Below, one piece after another: positions 31,881 through 41,551 of a DNA stretch of 64,000 bases. The notes under the pieces were generated by a model. The model searched no databases. It had not been told where the DNA came from and saw only the letters and a list, made by a program, of their open reading frames with translations. The DNA lies in assembly GCA_949290515.1 (NCBI GenBank), contig CASERZ010000012.1, positions 1-64,000 on the forward strand, written 5' to 3'. The stretch comes from an uncultured Christensenella sp. GTDB lineage: Bacteria; Bacillota; Clostridia; Christensenellales; UBA3700. A program made the translations under genes and the position numbers. The first letter of the stretch is position 1, and each line of letters begins with the position of its first letter.

Positions 31881-32918
31881 ATGGTTTTACTAACAATGGG
31901 GGCATTGACGACGGGGGCTATGATAGCCATTATCGTCGCAGCAATCGTTCTTGTTATCGCTATAGCCGTGCTTCTTGCGGTACTGCCCGTGAAGCTTTGG
32001 TTCAGAGCACTCGTATCCGGTGTAAAGATATCGATGGCAAGACTTATCGGTATGAAGTGGAGAGGAATTAAAGTTACGCCTCTCGTAGACGCATATATAT
32101 CGGCAAAAAAAGCGGGACTCGATTTGACGATTGACGAACTCGAAAGCCACGTTCTTGCCCGAGGCGACGTCATAAAAGTCGTCAACGCGCTTATATCGGC
32201 ACACTCGGCTAATATGGAGTTGACGCCCGAAACGGCAAGAGCAATCGACCTTGCGGGACGTGACGTACTCAACGCGGTCAGAGTATCGGTCAACCCTAAG
32301 GTAATCGAAACGCCTGCCATCTCGGCTATAGCAAAAGACGGTATCGAACTGCGCGTAAAGGCCAGAGTAACCGTAAGAGCGAATATCACGAGACTGATAG
32401 GCGGTGCGGGCGAAGATACGATAATTGCGCGTATCGGCGAAGGTATCGTTACGACGGTAGGCTCGTCGCTGTCGCACAAGGACGTGCTGGAAAATCCCGA
32501 TACGATATCCAAAACGGTGCTCAACAAGGGACTTGACAGCGGTACGGCATTCGAGATATTGTCAATAGACATAGCTGATATCGACGTAGGCAGAAATATA
32601 GGTGCACAACTTCAGATGGACCAGGCGGAAGCAGATAAGAGAATAGCCGAAGCAAGGGCAGAAGAAAGACGTGCTATGGCAGTTGCGCTCGAACAGGAAA
32701 TGAAGGCTAAGACGCAGGAGATGAAAGCTCTCGTTATCGAGGCGGAATCCGAAGTGCCTAAGGCAATGGCTAGTGCGCTCAAGAGCGGTAAACTCGGCGT
32801 AATGGATTATTACAATATGCAAAACATAATGGCGGATACCAATATGCGTAACGCGATAAGCGGCAACGACACTGAGGCAACCGTCGATAAAGACGCAAAG
32901 AAAAAGGATAAGAAATAA
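31881..32918 (+). CDS. floA: Flotillin-like protein FloA
   Basis: 345 residues. N-terminal membrane segment ([25 protein letters not shown]), then the SPFH domain typical of the FloA/YqfA branch ([62 protein letters not shown]), then an Ala/Glu-rich coiled coil ([20 protein letters not shown]). It scaffolds functional membrane microdomains. It lies between nfeD and a small membrane protein, as in the Bacillus yqeZ-yqfA-yqfB arrangement, and overlaps the next gene by one base. Confidence 0.95.
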   Translation: MVLLTMGALTTGAMIAIIVAAIVLVIAIAVLLAVLPVKLWFRALVSGVKISMARLIGMKWRGIKVTPLVDAYISAKKAGLDLTIDELESHVLARGDVIKVVNALISAHSANMELTPETARAIDLAGRDVLNAVRVSVNPKVIETPAISAIAKDGIELRVKARVTVRANITRLIGGAGEDTIIARIGEGIVTTVGSSLSHKDVLENPDTISKTVLNKGLDSGTAFEILSIDIADIDVGRNIGAQLQMDQAEADKRIAEARAEERRAMAVALEQEMKAKTQEMKALVIEAESEVPKAMASALKSGKLGVMDYYNMQNIMADTNMRNAISGNDTEATVDKDAKKKDKK

Positions 32919-33463
32919 TGCCTGTCATAATATTCGTAATATTCGTAATACTTGCGGTAGTCGGGTCGATAATAAAGGCGTTTAGTTCAAGTTCTAAAAG
33001 CACAAACGCACCCCAAACCGACAAAGAGGTCAAGGAGGATAATACTTCGTGGGACAGCGTTTTCGCGAAGATTTCTCCCGAATCCGACGATGCTCTTGCG
33101 GCTACGAAAGAAAGCGTTTCGCAACACAGAAAAACTCCCTCTCAACGTCCTGCGCAAATGCAGGCGCAGAGAGGTCCGGAGAGCAAAGAGACGTATTCTC
33201 AGGGGCATCACCAAAGCCATTGCGACGTAAGCGCTCACAATGACAAAGACAAATACAGAGTCGAAAAGGTGCCTGTGATGAACAGCATAGGCGGAAAGTC
33301 TGACGAGGGCTGCAGCGAGCATTACGACGTACGCTTTGTTAAGGTGGACGAAAAACCCGAGAAAAAGCGAGAGCTTACGGAGTTGCAAAAGGTAATCGTG
33401 TACGGGGAAGTACTCAACAATCCCGCATTCAAAAGAAAGGGAAGCTATTACAAATACAGATAG
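32918..33463 (+). CDS. Hypothetical single-pass membrane protein of the nfeD-floA operon
   Basis: 181 residues; the ATG shares a base with the floA stop. One N-terminal transmembrane helix (VIIFVIFVILAVVGSIIKAF), then a long low-complexity region rich in Ser, Gln, Lys and His (HRKTPSQRPAQMQAQRG, GHHQSHCDVSAHND), ending in a charged helix (KKRELTELQKVIVYGEVLNN). No known domain. Translational coupling to FloA suggests a membrane-microdomain partner. Confidence 0.8.
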   Translation: MPVIIFVIFVILAVVGSIIKAFSSSSKSTNAPQTDKEVKEDNTSWDSVFAKISPESDDALAATKESVSQHRKTPSQRPAQMQAQRGPESKETYSQGHHQSHCDVSAHNDKDKYRVEKVPVMNSIGGKSDEGCSEHYDVRFVKVDEKPEKKRELTELQKVIVYGEVLNNPAFKRKGSYYKYR

Positions 33464-33518
33464 CGACTTTCGCAAAGACGCAAAAGCGTCTTAAATCAAA
33501 ACGTTAATTCCCAAAAAA

Positions 33519-33550
33519 ACAGACGGCTTTTGCCGTCTGTTCCTTTTTTG
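33519..33550. terminator. Bidirectional terminator between the floA operon and gltA
   Basis: ACAGACGGC / GCCGTCTGT (33519-33540) around TTTT. Followed by TCCTTTTTT on plus and by TTTTTTTGG on minus. A second small hairpin AAGACGC/GCGTCTT lies at 33474-33492. Confidence 0.92.
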
Positions 33551-33578
33551 CGTTAAGTTCTTTTTAAAAATATTTACG

Positions 33579-34955
33579 TCAGTTGTTTCTGTCCTTCATA
33601 GGCACGTAGTCGAGTGCGGGCTGAGTACAGTTGTAAGCAGGACGCATAATTTTAGAGGAGTTGAGCAGTTCTTCCATTCTGTGTGCCGACCAACCGGAAA
33701 TTCTCGATATAGCGAATATAGGAGTAAACAATTCCGGAGGAAGTCCCAGCATATCGTATATGAATCCGCTGTAGAAGTCGATATTCGCGCTGACGTTTTT
33801 GTAGATATTCTTTTGCGTGGATATGAGTTTGATTGCAATTCTCTCGACTTTCGAATAGAGGTCGAAATCCCTCTTGAGTCCCTTCTCTATACTCAAAGAT
33901 TCGGTAGACTGCTTGAGAAGCACGGCTCTGGGGTCGGATATGGAATATACCGCGTGACCGATACCGTATATGAGACCCGACTTGTCGAAGCACTCTTTGT
34001 TGAGAATTTTGTTGAGGTATTTTTCTATCTCGTCCTCGTCGTTCCAGTCAGCTACGTTTTTCTTTATATCCGCAAACATCTGCGAAACCTTGATATTCGC
34101 TCCGCCGTGCTTAGGTCCCTTGAGAGAGCCGAGTGCCGCAGCGATAGCAGAATATGTATCGGTACCGGAAGACGTTACTGCGCGGGCGGTGAAAGTAGAG
34201 TTGTTTCCGCCGCCGTGTTCTGCGTGAAGTACGAGCGCAAGGTCAAGTACTCTCGCCTCGAGCTCGGTGTACTTGCTGTCGATTCTGAGCATATGCAGAA
34301 TATTTTCAGCCGTAGACAAATCGTCCTTAGGTTCGTGAATAAAGAAAGAGTGATTGCCCTTTATATAATAGTCGTATGCCTGATACGCGTATACCGAAAG
34401 AAGAGGGAAGAGCGCGATGAGCTGGAGACACTGATTGAGTACGTTGGGCAAAGATATATCGTTTGCTTTGTCGTCGTACGAATACAGTGTAAGCACGCTT
34501 CTTGCGAGCGAATTCATAATATCGCTGGAAGGAGCTTTCATAATTATGTCTCTTACAAAGGTATTGGGCAAAGACTTTCTGTATTTAGCGAGCATTACGT
34601 TGAATTTATCGAGTTCTTTCTGAGAGGGAAGCTCGCCGAAAAGAAGAAGATAGGTTATCTCCTCAAAACCGAAACGCTTGTTTGCGAGAAAATCGTTGCA
34701 CAGGTCGTTGATATTGTAGCCTCTGTAAAAGAGTTTTCCTTCGCAGGGAACCACTTCGCCGTCTACAATCTCTTTGCCTACGACGTCGCTTATGTTGGTA
34801 AGACCGGTAAGCACGCCCTTACCTTTTTGGTCTCTCAGTCCCTTATTTACCTTATGCTGAATAAAGAGTTCGGGGTCGATAAGACCGTTGGATTTGAATT
34901 TTTCGCACATAGCGTTGACGTCTTTGTACATTTCCATATCGCTCTTGGATATCAT
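33579..34955 (-). CDS. gltA: Citrate synthase
   Basis: Condenses acetyl-CoA and oxaloacetate. 458 residues. Active-site blocks are present: LVLHAEHGGGNNSTF, GSLKGPKHGGAN, GIGHAVYSISDPRA (catalytic His) and NIDFYSGFIYDMLGLP (catalytic Asp). The N-terminal ~50 residues before the GLTNISDVVGKEIVDG segment are longer than in the E. coli enzyme, as in some clostridial forms. No other TCA-cycle gene is near. In an anaerobe with GSI, GSIII and GdhA it likely feeds 2-oxoglutarate for glutamate synthesis (inference). Confidence 0.96.
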   Translation of the reverse strand: MISKSDMEMYKDVNAMCEKFKSNGLIDPELFIQHKVNKGLRDQKGKGVLTGLTNISDVVGKEIVDGEVVPCEGKLFYRGYNINDLCNDFLANKRFGFEEITYLLLFGELPSQKELDKFNVMLAKYRKSLPNTFVRDIIMKAPSSDIMNSLARSVLTLYSYDDKANDISLPNVLNQCLQLIALFPLLSVYAYQAYDYYIKGNHSFFIHEPKDDLSTAENILHMLRIDSKYTELEARVLDLALVLHAEHGGGNNSTFTARAVTSSGTDTYSAIAAALGSLKGPKHGGANIKVSQMFADIKKNVADWNDEDEIEKYLNKILNKECFDKSGLIYGIGHAVYSISDPRAVLLKQSTESLSIEKGLKRDFDLYSKVERIAIKLISTQKNIYKNVSANIDFYSGFIYDMLGLPPELFTPIFAISRISGWSAHRMEELLNSSKIMRPAYNCTQPALDYVPMKDRNN

Positions 34956-34995
34956 TTTGCTTCCTCTTTTTGGTAAAAATTATACTATATTAATG

Positions 34996-35025
34996 ATTTT
35001 ATACCTTACAGGGCTTATTTGTCAA
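34996..35025 (-). promoter_or_regulatory. gltA promoter
   Basis: TTGACA (35020-35025), 18-nt spacer, TAAAAT (34996-35001) on the minus strand. The rest of the 34956-35354 gap is very AT-rich; on the plus strand a TATAAT at about 35320 probably serves the peptidase gene, without a clear -35. Confidence 0.65.
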
Positions 35026-35354
35026 TTAATCGGCAAAATGCTTTTGCGCGCAGGCGCGTAAAAAGTGCAAAAACAGCCAAATTTAGAGATATATTATAAA
35101 AAATTACGCGATATCCATAACTTAAGACCAGTTCTGTAATTATATTTTACAAATCAAAAAATAATTGACAATTATTTAGTCGCGGTATAGACGTTATTTT
35201 CAATATCTCAAAGTTATGTTGCCATATTATTTCAATATTTTTTTAGGCTTTTGAATAAACAAAGTATTTAAAATATCCCTGAAATTTAAAAATTGCTTTT
35301 TTTTAAGATTTGATTATGCTATAATGTTAACGATTAAAAAACAGGAGAACTTCT

Positions 35355-36581
35355 ATGGATTTACAAAAACTCAGAGACGAAAGCGGTAAACACGCAGACT
35401 ATATGATGCAAGAAATCACTTCCGTCATCAAAACCTGTGGCAAAAGATTCCCCGGAAGCGAAGGCGAAAAGCTGGCTGTAGAGCAGATGGCTGAAACCTT
35501 GAAGCCTATGTGCGACAGCGTGGAAATCGAACCTTTCAGCGTGCATCCAAACGCATTTTTCTATTGGATACATATAATGGTTACGATTATCCTTGCCGCG
35601 TTTGTCAGCTATTTCTTCATACCTCTTCTAACAGTCATTCTGATAGGCGTCGGTATGATGCTGATGCTTTTGCAGTTTGTGCTTTATCTCGAAATAGTGG
35701 ATTTTCTTTTCCCCAAAAAGACGTCGCACAACCTTACGGCTATCAAACATCCTAAGGGCGAAGTCAAAAGAAGAATTTTCTTCAACGGACATCCCGATGC
35801 CGCTCACGAATGGACGATGAGTTATCTCATCAACGGCAAAGCCTTTGTCGCGCACTTCCTTATATCTATGGTAGGTCTTATGTATCTCACCGCTATCTCG
35901 ATAGTATCCATAGTGCTGGCAAAAGGCGTAAATCCTTATATTGCTTCGGGACTTCCTCTCTATCTCGGATTGGGTTGTTTTGTGTTTATACCTTTCTGGC
36001 TGGCAATGTACCGTATGTGGAATACGAGCGTTGTGGTTGACGGCGCAAACGACAATCTTACGGGTTGCTATATGGGTATCGCGCTTCTCAAGGCTCTCAA
36101 CGACGAGGGTATAGAATTTGAAAATACAGAAATCGGCGTACTCATATCGGGAAGTGAAGAAGCGGGTCTCAGAGGAGCGAGAGCGTGGGGCAAGGCTCAC
36201 GCCGCAAAAGGTGACTTCAAGGACGTGGAAACTATTATTTTCTCCTATGATACGATAAGAGACGGAGAGTTCCTCTATGTCAACAAAAAAGACCTCAACA
36301 ATACCGTAAAAGCAGATGAGCACGCGAGCGAACTTTTCTACAATGCGGCAAAGAAACTCGGTATAAAGTGTTCTTACGGCTCGGTACCTCTCGGCGCAAC
36401 GGATTCCGCGGCATTCAATCAGAACGGTTATGCGGCTACGGGTATTACCGCGCTTGACCATAATCTTCCCAGTTATTACCATACGAGAAGAGATTCTTAC
36501 GACAATATGGACCACGGCTGCTTGTCAGACTGTTTCAAGGTTACCGTTCAGGCACTCGAGGACTTTGACAACGGTATTTGA
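35355..36581 (+). CDS. M28-family zinc aminopeptidase with membrane segments
   Basis: 408 residues, AGGAG before the ATG. Metal ligands of the M28 fold are visible: NGHPDAAHEW (His146, Asp148), DGANDNLTGC (Asp233), SGSEEAGLRGA (Glu pair) and HTRRDSYDNMD (His). Four hydrophobic stretches interrupt the fold: about 68-90 and 92-115 before the first ligand, 165-190 and 200-220 between the first and second. The enzyme should be membrane-embedded with a cytosolic or outside catalytic unit. Usual M28 enzymes are soluble or secreted. The substrate is unknown. Confidence 0.85.
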   Translation: MDLQKLRDESGKHADYMMQEITSVIKTCGKRFPGSEGEKLAVEQMAETLKPMCDSVEIEPFSVHPNAFFYWIHIMVTIILAAFVSYFFIPLLTVILIGVGMMLMLLQFVLYLEIVDFLFPKKTSHNLTAIKHPKGEVKRRIFFNGHPDAAHEWTMSYLINGKAFVAHFLISMVGLMYLTAISIVSIVLAKGVNPYIASGLPLYLGLGCFVFIPFWLAMYRMWNTSVVVDGANDNLTGCYMGIALLKALNDEGIEFENTEIGVLISGSEEAGLRGARAWGKAHAAKGDFKDVETIIFSYDTIRDGEFLYVNKKDLNNTVKADEHASELFYNAAKKLGIKCSYGSVPLGATDSAAFNQNGYAATGITALDHNLPSYYHTRRDSYDNMDHGCLSDCFKVTVQALEDFDNGI

Positions 36582-36616
36582 GTAAAAATTAGTAAGCCGC
36601 AACGGCTGAAATTGAA

Positions 36617-36639
36617 GGGAGCATTCGCTCCCTTTTTTT
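36617..36639 (+). terminator. Terminator after the M28 peptidase
   Basis: GGGAGC-ATTC-GCTCCC followed by TTTTTTT. Confidence 0.93.
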
Positions 36640-36765
36640 ATTTTTCGCTTTTTATTTTAGCTTTGTATAAAAGAAGCAAAACTCATTTCTCGTAAAAAAA
36701 AATCGCTAACGCTGTATAAAAACCTTTTGCTTTGGCAATACTCTGACCGACAAGCGAGGTGGAAT

Positions 36766-37296
36766 ATGAAAGCGTTAGCGGTAATAATAATATGTCTTAT
36801 CATAATAGGAGCGGTGGTAATAGCACTCAGAAGCGGCTCAAGTCAGCAGGAACAATACCTGAGAATACATATAAGAGCCAACAGCAACGATGCAAGCGAC
36901 CAGAGCGTAAAATACAAGGTCAAAGAAAAGGTCGTAGAGTATATGTCTCCCAAGCTCGACAACGTATCTTCCAAAAGTCAGGCTATGAAAATTCTCGAGG
37001 CTAATCTCGACGGAATGAAAAAAGTAGCGGACGCCACTTTGGCGCAAAACGGTTATGCTTATACCGCCAACGTCAAGTTGTGCAGCGAAGAGTTTCCCGT
37101 GAGGACGTACGGAGATTTGACTCTCGAGAGCGGAGTGTACGACGCGCTTATAATAGAGCTTGGAAGCGGCAGCGGCGACAACTGGTGGTGCGTGGTTTTC
37201 CCTCCGTTGTGTTTTGTCGGTGAAGAGAGTGAGGACGAAGATTTTGAATACAAATCTTTTTTTAAGGACATATACGACAAATTCACTCAAAACTAA
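36766..37296 (+). CDS. spoIIR: Stage II sporulation protein R
   Basis: Secreted forespore signal that triggers SpoIIGA processing of pro-sigma-E in the mother cell. 176 residues from ATG 36766 (GAGGTGG upstream); the frame to 36727 is not needed. N-terminal signal/anchor helix (ALAVIIICLIIIGAVVIAL), then family blocks LRIHIRANSNDASDQSVKYK, TYGDLTLESGVYDALIIELG and the C-terminal hallmark GDNWWCVVFPPLCFV. Monocistronic, with a terminator at 37353. Confidence 0.96.
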   Translation: MKALAVIIICLIIIGAVVIALRSGSSQQEQYLRIHIRANSNDASDQSVKYKVKEKVVEYMSPKLDNVSSKSQAMKILEANLDGMKKVADATLAQNGYAYTANVKLCSEEFPVRTYGDLTLESGVYDALIIELGSGSGDNWWCVVFPPLCFVGEESEDEDFEYKSFFKDIYDKFTQN

Positions 37297-37352
37297 TACC
37301 TGAAGCTTCTCATAATCTAAACTGTATAATAATCCCTCTATCATATATTTTA

Positions 37353-37387
37353 CAAGCCCCCGATATGCAGTCGGGGACTTGTTTTTT
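37353..37387 (+). terminator. Terminator after spoIIR
   Basis: CAAG-CC-CCCGA pairs with TCGGGG-A-CTTG, followed by TTTTTTT. Confidence 0.88.
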
Positions 37388-37518
37388 TGTGGACAGTTAA
37401 AGCAAATTTACTTTACTTGCACCTTAAAATACCGGTAAAGAAAAAGGCTTTTAATGCTGTGGTATAAACGCCGATATTATAGGCAATAATCAATTCAATC
37501 GACAAAAAAGGAGTATAT

Positions 37519-38214
37519 ATGGACAAAAAACTCGTTTTAAAGAGAAGTATGGTTGCCGTAGCGGTACTTATCACGGTCATAGTCGGTATTGCGGCTTTTT
37601 ATTCCGTGCAACCCGCCGAAGAAACGGCAGTACTCAAGATGGGCTCCAGCGGCTCGCAGGTAAGAACTCTTCAGACAAAACTGAATAACTGGGGATACAA
37701 CTGCGGTACGGTGGACGGTATTTTCGGTTCAAAGACGCTTGCGGCAGTCAAGCAGTTTCAAAAAAACAACGGACTGACGGTTGACGGCATTGTGGGCGCA
37801 AAGACTGCAGCCGCGCTCGGTATGACGCTTACGAGCGGTAGCAGCAGCAACAGCAGTTACAATTCTTCGGACGTATATCTGCTGGCAAAATGCATATATG
37901 CCGAGTCGAGGGGAGAGCCTTATCTCGGTCAAGTGGCGGTAGGCGCGGTAGTGCTCAACAGAGTTAAGAGCAGTGCTTTTCCCAATTCGATATCGGGTGT
38001 AATATATCAGCCATACGCATTTACGGCAGTGCTTGACGGTCAGATTAATCTCGAACCTAACGAAACCGCGTATTCGGCGGCGCGCGATGCAATGAACGGC
38101 TGGGACCCTACTAACGGCTGTTTGTATTATTACAACCCCGCTACGGCTACCAGTTCGTGGATATGGTCGCGTACCGTAAAACTTACGATAGGCAAACACA
38201 GATTTGCGGTATAA
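37519..38214 (+). CDS. sleB: Spore cortex-lytic enzyme
   Basis: Hydrolyses cortex peptidoglycan during germination (lytic transglycosylase type). 231 residues: N-terminal signal/anchor helix, a peptidoglycan-binding domain (MGSSGSQVRTLQTKLNNWGY, VDGIFGSKTLAAVKQFQK, LTVDGIVGAKTAAAL), a Ser/Asn linker, and the Hydrolase_2 catalytic domain (LLAKCIYAESRGEPYLGQVA with the catalytic Glu, VVLNRVKSSAFPNSISGVIY). ypeB follows after 10 nt, the conserved pair. Confidence 0.97.
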   Translation: MDKKLVLKRSMVAVAVLITVIVGIAAFYSVQPAEETAVLKMGSSGSQVRTLQTKLNNWGYNCGTVDGIFGSKTLAAVKQFQKNNGLTVDGIVGAKTAAALGMTLTSGSSSNSSYNSSDVYLLAKCIYAESRGEPYLGQVAVGAVVLNRVKSSAFPNSISGVIYQPYAFTAVLDGQINLEPNETAYSAARDAMNGWDPTNGCLYYYNPATATSSWIWSRTVKLTIGKHRFAV

Positions 38215-38224
38215 AGGAGGTAAT

Positions 38225-39586
38225 ATGTTAAGAGACGCATCGGGTAAGATGGTGCTTACCAACGGTTGGAAGATTTTTCACATAGTAGTAGCAGTAATTT
38301 TGCTTACAGCCATAATTCTATTGTCGGTATTTCTCGGATTGTCGAGGTCTGACGGCAAAAGCTGGATGGCAATGAGCGAAAACAATATGGAGAGTGCGTA
38401 TTACACTCTGACAGACAGCCTTTTGAATATAGAGAACAATTTCTCCAAACTGAGAGTTACGCGAGACGGCAATCTGGCAGGCGAGATGCTGATAGACGTA
38501 GCTATGGACAGTCAGACGGCGGCGGCAAATCTTGCGATATTGTCATACAGCGGTTATGATATGTCCGCACTTGTCAAGTTTTGTAATCAGGTAGGCGATT
38601 ACAGTAAATATCTCGTTACGAAACTTACGGGAGGAGAGGAGTTGAGCGAAGAGGATTACAATACTCTTGCCAAGCTTTACGAAGCTACCTATTCCATAGG
38701 CAAAAAGCTAAACGCAGTCAAGGACGCGCTTATGTCGGGTGAAAAAATCGTAACGGGGCTTGACGAATTCAATTCTCATTTTGCAGAGATAGCAGATTCG
38801 CTCGTGGACGGCAGTATTCAATATCCTTCGCTGATATATGACGGAGCATTCAGCGATTCGTTGGAAGAGCGTCAGCCCAAGTCCCTCTCAGGAGAAGATA
38901 TAGACCCCGAAAAACAGCAGGATAATATTGCAAAGATACTCTGTGACTACAAAATAAAAAGCGTTAAGTATACGGGAGAAAGCGACAACGGATTTACCGC
39001 ATACGTTTATGACGTTACGCTCGAGGACGGAAGCAACGTATATCTTCAGCTGGCAAAGAAGGGCGGGTCGATAGTTATGTGGGACAAACAGTTCGATTCC
39101 CAACAACCTACTCTTTCCGTTGAAGAAGGCGTAGTGCTTGCCGAACAGTATATGCAGAAACAAGGCTACGAAAACGTCAAGGGCGTATATGCCTGCGTAA
39201 CGGACAGCGTGCTTTACGTCAATATCTGTTATGTAGAAAACGATATCGTTATATATCCCGATATGATTAAAATCAAAGTCAGTCTCGACGACGGCAAAAT
39301 TATAGGATTCGAGGGATTGAATTATATCTACAATCATACCGAAAGGTCGCTCGAAACGCCTGCGGTTACTGAGGGAGAAGTGCGCAATATGGACTTCGGC
39401 GGGCTTGAAGTGCAGTCTGTAAGACTTGCGCTGATACCCTTGGACAACGGCAAAGAAACCTTGACTTACGAGGTATACGGCAAGGTCGGCAATTACGCAT
39501 ATTACGTCTTTATCGACGCAAAGACGGGTAAAGCCGTAGAAGTGTTGCAAGTCATAGACAGCGACGAGGGCGAACTCTTGATGTAG
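38225..39586 (+). CDS. ypeB: Germination protein YpeB
   Basis: Needed for SleB assembly or stability in the spore; the two proteins depend on each other. 453 residues from ATG 38225, with AGGAGG 5 nt upstream; the frame to 38204 overlaps sleB. N-terminal transmembrane helix (IFHIVVAVILLTAIILLSVF), a helical region with SENNMESAYYTLTDSLLNIE, and C-terminal PepSY-like repeats (VEEGVVLAEQYMQKQGYENV, FIDAKTGKAVEVLQVI). No terminator is seen before the repeats that follow. Confidence 0.95.
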   Translation: MLRDASGKMVLTNGWKIFHIVVAVILLTAIILLSVFLGLSRSDGKSWMAMSENNMESAYYTLTDSLLNIENNFSKLRVTRDGNLAGEMLIDVAMDSQTAAANLAILSYSGYDMSALVKFCNQVGDYSKYLVTKLTGGEELSEEDYNTLAKLYEATYSIGKKLNAVKDALMSGEKIVTGLDEFNSHFAEIADSLVDGSIQYPSLIYDGAFSDSLEERQPKSLSGEDIDPEKQQDNIAKILCDYKIKSVKYTGESDNGFTAYVYDVTLEDGSNVYLQLAKKGGSIVMWDKQFDSQQPTLSVEEGVVLAEQYMQKQGYENVKGVYACVTDSVLYVNICYVENDIVIYPDMIKIKVSLDDGKIIGFEGLNYIYNHTERSLETPAVTEGEVRNMDFGGLEVQSVRLALIPLDNGKETLTYEVYGKVGNYAYYVFIDAKTGKAVEVLQVIDSDEGELLM

Positions 39587-39587
39587 G

Positions 39588-40071
39588 GGTACCGCAAGTC
39601 GGCGGTGTGAGTTGAGTGCAAGCGTGTCTTTTTCATCCTTTTCCGTTCGTCATCATCGTAATACGGCAAGTATTACTTCTTCTTCCTCACGGAAAATCAC
39701 TGAAAAACTCACTGCTTGCACTCTATCTCACACCGCCTCCTTGCGGTACTTATTCGCAATTTTAGTAGTTTGTTGCTTATATTGTTTGTTAGCTTGACAA
39801 TACAGCAAGTATTACTTCTTCTTCCTCACGGAAAATCACTGAAAAACTCACTGCTTGCACTCAACTCACACCGCCTCCTTGCGGTACTTATTCGCATTTT
39901 AGGTAGTTTGTTGCTTCTTCTGTTTGTTAGCTTGACAATACGGCAAGTATTACTTCTTCTTCCTCACGGAAAATCACTGAAAAACTCACTGCTTGCACTC
40001 TATCTCACACCGCCTCCTTGCGGTACTTATTCGCATTGCTTATATTGTTTGTTAGCTTGACAATACGGCAA
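39588..40071. repeat. 138-bp tandem repeat (3 copies plus partial) with an inverted first arm
   Basis: The block with cggcaagtattacttc occurs at 39664, 39803 (cagcaag) and 39941, with a partial cggca at 40066, spacings of 139, 138 and 125. Each unit ends in cactcaactcacaccgcc or cactctatctcacaccgcc plus tccttgcggtac. Bases 39588-39624, before the array, carry the reverse complement of that end (GGTACCGCAAG, GGCGGTGTGAG, GAGTGCAAGC), so the first unit can form a hairpin with arms of about 35 bp. The long open frame through the array is repeat-derived. No transposase, no CRISPR spacing. 40072-40350 is AT-rich and holds the likely prs promoter. Confidence 0.85.
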
Positions 40072-40350
40072 TGGTTGTATTATTTTTTTAAATTCTATAA
40101 TGCGCTTAAAGTTACCGTCAGGGCGGAGAGAATAACAAACTGTTGCAAAAGGCTTGATTTTGTATATCCGTTATGCTATCATATTTATGTAGCGTATTAT
40201 TACGCATTAATTAAAAGTGAGGCAGTATGGATTCACACAGTTGCCAACCTAATATTCACTTATGCAATACAATAGTTTTTGATTGTATTGATTTTTCTTA
40301 TAATTTCTCGGATAATAAAAATTTAGTATACATTATACACGGAGGTTACA

Positions 40351-41550
40351 ATGAGACCGTTTTTTGAGTCTGTATTTAACTTTGAAAAAGACTCCTCTAA
40401 TATGGCTATCATAGCCCTTAAAGGAGCAGAGGAACTCGGCAAAAAAGTTGACTATTATCTTGTCAACTGGTACAACAGCGAGGCTAAAGCCAACGGTAAA
40501 AAGAGTATCAAGAAGACTTTTTTGGTAGGCAATAATTGCCCCAGATTTACCACAGGTGACGGCAAAGCTCTTATCAATGACAGTATCAGAGGCAAGGATT
40601 TGTTTATTATCTGCGACGTCGGCAACTATTCTATCGAATACAATATGTTCGGTACCCCCAACCGTATGTCTCCCGATGACCACTATGCGGACCTTAAAAG
40701 AATTATCTCTGCTTGCGCCGGCAAAGCCAACAAAATTACTGTGGTAATGCCTTTGCTCTACGGCGGAAGACAGCACAGACGTACCGCAAGAGAATCCCTC
40801 GACTGTTCGCAAATGTTGCACGAACTCGAGTATATGGGCGTCAACGACGTAGTTACTTTCGACGCACACGACCCCAGAGTTCAGAATGCAGTACCTACTA
40901 TGGGCTTTGACAACTTTATGCCCACCTATCAGATATTGAAAGCAATGCTGCGCACCTTCCCTGAAATCAATATGAAGAAAGAAAACTTTATGATTGTCAG
41001 CCCCGACGAAGGCGCGATGAGCAGAAATATTTACTATGCTTCTGTGCTTGGTACCGACCTCGGTATGTTCTACAAGCGCAGAGACTATGCAAACGTAGTC
41101 AACGGAAGAAATCCTATCGTTGCTCACGAGTATATCGGTAACGACGTAAGAGGCAAGGACATCTTCGTAGCGGACGACATCATCGCTACGGGTGACAGTA
41201 TGCTCAAGCTCTGTACCGAACTCAAAGCGGCAGGCTGCGGAAAAATCTTCCTTTCGGCTACCTACGCTCTGTTTACCGAAGGACTTGAGAAATTCCAGAA
41301 GGCATACGAGCAGGGACTGTTTAATGCGGTTTTGTCCACAAACCTTACATACGCTACCGAAGAAGTGCTCAAGAAAGACTGGTTTATCCAGGCGGATATG
41401 TCAAAATTCGTGGCGTACATAATTGCGGCTATCGACCAGAACAAGTCCGTAGGTCAGTTGCTTGACCCTCACGATAAGATACACGAGCTTATCGAAAAAT
41501 TCAACGCCAGCAAACCACAACAGTTAGCGATGGATATCAGCGAGGAGTAA
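40351..41550 (+). CDS. prs: Ribose-phosphate pyrophosphokinase, long form
   Basis: Makes PRPP from ribose 5-phosphate and ATP, the substrate of PurF at the left of the window. 399 residues, about 80 more than the common ~315 type. GGAGG precedes the ATG by 7 nt. Recognisable motifs: YGGRQHRRTARESL, TFDAHDPRVQNAV, SPDEGAMSRNIYYA and the PRPP loop DIFVADDIIATGDSML. The extra length is mainly N-terminal (VGNNCPRFTTGDGK region) and C-terminal (after YALFTEGLEKF). The standard allosteric site may differ. Two bases separate it from the next gene. Confidence 0.92.
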   Translation: MRPFFESVFNFEKDSSNMAIIALKGAEELGKKVDYYLVNWYNSEAKANGKKSIKKTFLVGNNCPRFTTGDGKALINDSIRGKDLFIICDVGNYSIEYNMFGTPNRMSPDDHYADLKRIISACAGKANKITVVMPLLYGGRQHRRTARESLDCSQMLHELEYMGVNDVVTFDAHDPRVQNAVPTMGFDNFMPTYQILKAMLRTFPEINMKKENFMIVSPDEGAMSRNIYYASVLGTDLGMFYKRRDYANVVNGRNPIVAHEYIGNDVRGKDIFVADDIIATGDSMLKLCTELKAAGCGKIFLSATYALFTEGLEKFQKAYEQGLFNAVLSTNLTYATEEVLKKDWFIQADMSKFVAYIIAAIDQNKSVGQLLDPHDKIHELIEKFNASKPQQLAMDISEE

Positions 41551-41551
41551 A

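Noticed and set aside
39716-40060. Leu-rich 114-codon frame with repeated segments
   Set aside because: It is the translation of the 138-bp non-coding tandem repeat (138 is a multiple of three), has no ribosome binding site, and overlaps the inverted arm structure.
39588-40071. Possible CRISPR array
   Set aside because: Units are adjacent 125-139-bp direct repeats, not short repeats separated by unique spacers, and no cas gene is near.
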